From positions 2,046,001 through 2,110,000 of the forward strand of contig NW_027480480.1 of NCBI RefSeq assembly GCF_051401765.1: 64,000 nucleotides of DNA, given 5' to 3'. Each line of letters opens with the position of its first letter. Positions within the stretch are counted from its first letter, which is position 1. The notes beneath the pieces are model-generated. The model did no database searches. It was given only the letters and a program-made list of their open reading frames with translations, and was not told where the DNA came from. Source of the stretch: Calliopsis andreniformis (taxonomy: Eukaryota; Arthropoda; Insecta; Hymenoptera; Andrenidae). Positions 63,605-64,000 of the stretch are shown here, in pieces. A program made the translations under genes and the position numbers.

Positions 63605-63807
63605 GAGGACTGAGTGTTGAGGATTGAGTGTTGAGAATTGATGTTTGAGGATTGAGATTTGATTATTGAATATTTTGGATTGAGTATTGAACCATGAGAA
63701 TTCAGGATGAACTATTGAGTATTGAGAATTCAGGATTGACGGTTGAGTATTGAGGATTGATGGTTGAGGGTTGTGCGTTGAATATTGAGGATTGAGGATT
63801 GAGGATT
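63605..63807 (+). repeat. 203-bp box, degenerate subtype VII
   Basis: The core position (63706) reads GATGAAC instead of GATATTC. The left half still has GATTATT, GAACCAT and GAATTC as in subtype VII. It follows the previous core by 287 bp, the closest pair in the window. Confidence 0.65.
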
Positions 63808-64000
63808 GAGAGTTGAGGATTGAGGATTGAGGATTGAAGATTGGGGATTGGGTGTTGAGGATTGAAGAATGAGGATTGAGGAATGAGGATTGAGGATTGA
63901 GGATTTAGGATTCAAAAATGAGCATTGAGGATTGAAGCCTGGCGATTGAGGATTGAGGATTGAGGATTGACGATTGAGGATGGAGGATTGAAGATTGAGT

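Larger units (their letters stand above)
1..64000 (+). repeat. Giant GAGGATT heptamer satellite array
   Basis: Every part of the window I read can be parsed into 7-base units close to GAGGATT, with occasional 6-base units and one 8-base unit. The canonical unit contains no C, so the + strand is very G-rich and C-poor and the - strand is its pyrimidine-rich complement. Variants are mostly single substitutions and recur in fixed orders, which gives higher-order repeats rather than a homogeneous microsatellite. No gene-like, tRNA-like, rRNA-like or transposon-like sequence interrupts it, and both array ends lie outside the window. Long heptameric arrays with higher-order structure are typical of eukaryotic satellites. 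Short heptamer repeats are known from cyanobacteria. The host cannot be decided from this sequence. Confidence 0.99.
62255..64000 (+). repeat. Mosaic tail of the array
   Basis: Successive pieces resemble 5.43-5.65 kb, the first half of the 1,069-bp repeat, 44.3 kb, 29.6 kb, 42.85 kb and 46.45 kb. Boxes are at 62772 (I), 63318 (V) and 63605 (degenerate VII). The array continues past the window end. Confidence 0.75.

Noticed and set aside
734..63915. All other - strand frames, 61 to 476 codons
   Set aside because: All are low-complexity NPQSSIL variants, in overlapping frames, starting at chance ATG from GAGCATT or GAACATT units. None shows a domain, signal peptide or distinct composition.
1..64000. 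Telomere
   Set aside because: The 7-bp G-rich strand recalls plant TTTAGGG, but the unit is highly variegated, organised in higher-order repeats with boxes, and unlike any telomere motif I know.
1..64000. CRISPR array
   Set aside because: There are no constant repeats of 23-47 bp alternating with unique spacers. All sequence between boxes is the same heptamer family.
1..64000. Transposon, IS or integrase-derived repeat
   Set aside because: No terminal inverted repeats, target-site duplications or transposase-like frames were seen, and the + strand is closed in all frames by TGA.
1..64000. tRNA, rRNA or structured RNA genes
   Set aside because: The near absence of C on the + strand precludes GC-paired stems, and no conserved RNA motif was recognised.
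1..64000. Intrinsic terminators
   Set aside because: No GC hairpin followed by a T run was found on either strand.

Overview
The whole 64 kb window is one uninterrupted tandem-repeat array. Its unit is a heptamer, GAGGATT on the + strand (AATCCTC on the - strand). I found no gene, RNA gene, mobile element or unique sequence. The array runs off both ends of the window. Organism and replicon cannot be inferred, because there is no gene, codon usage or RNA to go on. Megabase-style satellite DNA of a eukaryote (pericentromeric or subtelomeric) fits the size and higher-order structure best. Heptameric short tandem repeats are known in filamentous cyanobacteria and other bacteria, but usually in far shorter runs.

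Local structure: most units are GAGGATT or a one-base neighbour (GAAGATT, GAGTATT, GAGGACT, GAGGGTT, GGGGATT, GTGGATT, GCGGATT, GACGATT, CAGGATT). Indels are rare. They are mainly six-base units at recurrent places, such as GAGGAT before GAGGGCT, GAGGAC before GAGGACT, and GACGGT. Fifty copies of a strongly diverged 203-bp cassette (29 units in phase, here called the box, with core GATATTC) punctuate the array. They fall into about seven subtypes.

Large-scale layout: 1-15.85 kb is a 6,169-bp unit in two full copies and one partial copy. 15.7-17.5 kb is an 878/879-bp tandem pair. 16.6-23.4 kb is a 3,386/3,387-bp tandem pair. 18.0-42.5 kb is a 12.25-12.26 kb tandem pair, each copy carrying a nested 1,069-bp pair. 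41.6-52.7 kb is a mosaic with a 3.08-kb segment present twice and a 2,176-bp tandem pair. 53.5-62.25 kb is a 4.39-4.40 kb tandem pair. 62.25-64 kb is a patchwork of pieces seen earlier. Several breakpoints lie at box edges, which suggests unequal exchange between boxes.

Apparent proteins: the - strand is open in all three frames over most of the window and would encode (NPQSSIL)n. This follows arithmetically from the repeat. A 7-bp unit without stop codons gives the same heptapeptide in every frame, while the + strand has TGA in every frame. I therefore annotate no CDS. The most interesting signals are the conserved 203-bp box, the box-edge breakpoints, and the heptamer-plus-hexamer arithmetic that accounts for the lengths of the duplicated units I checked.
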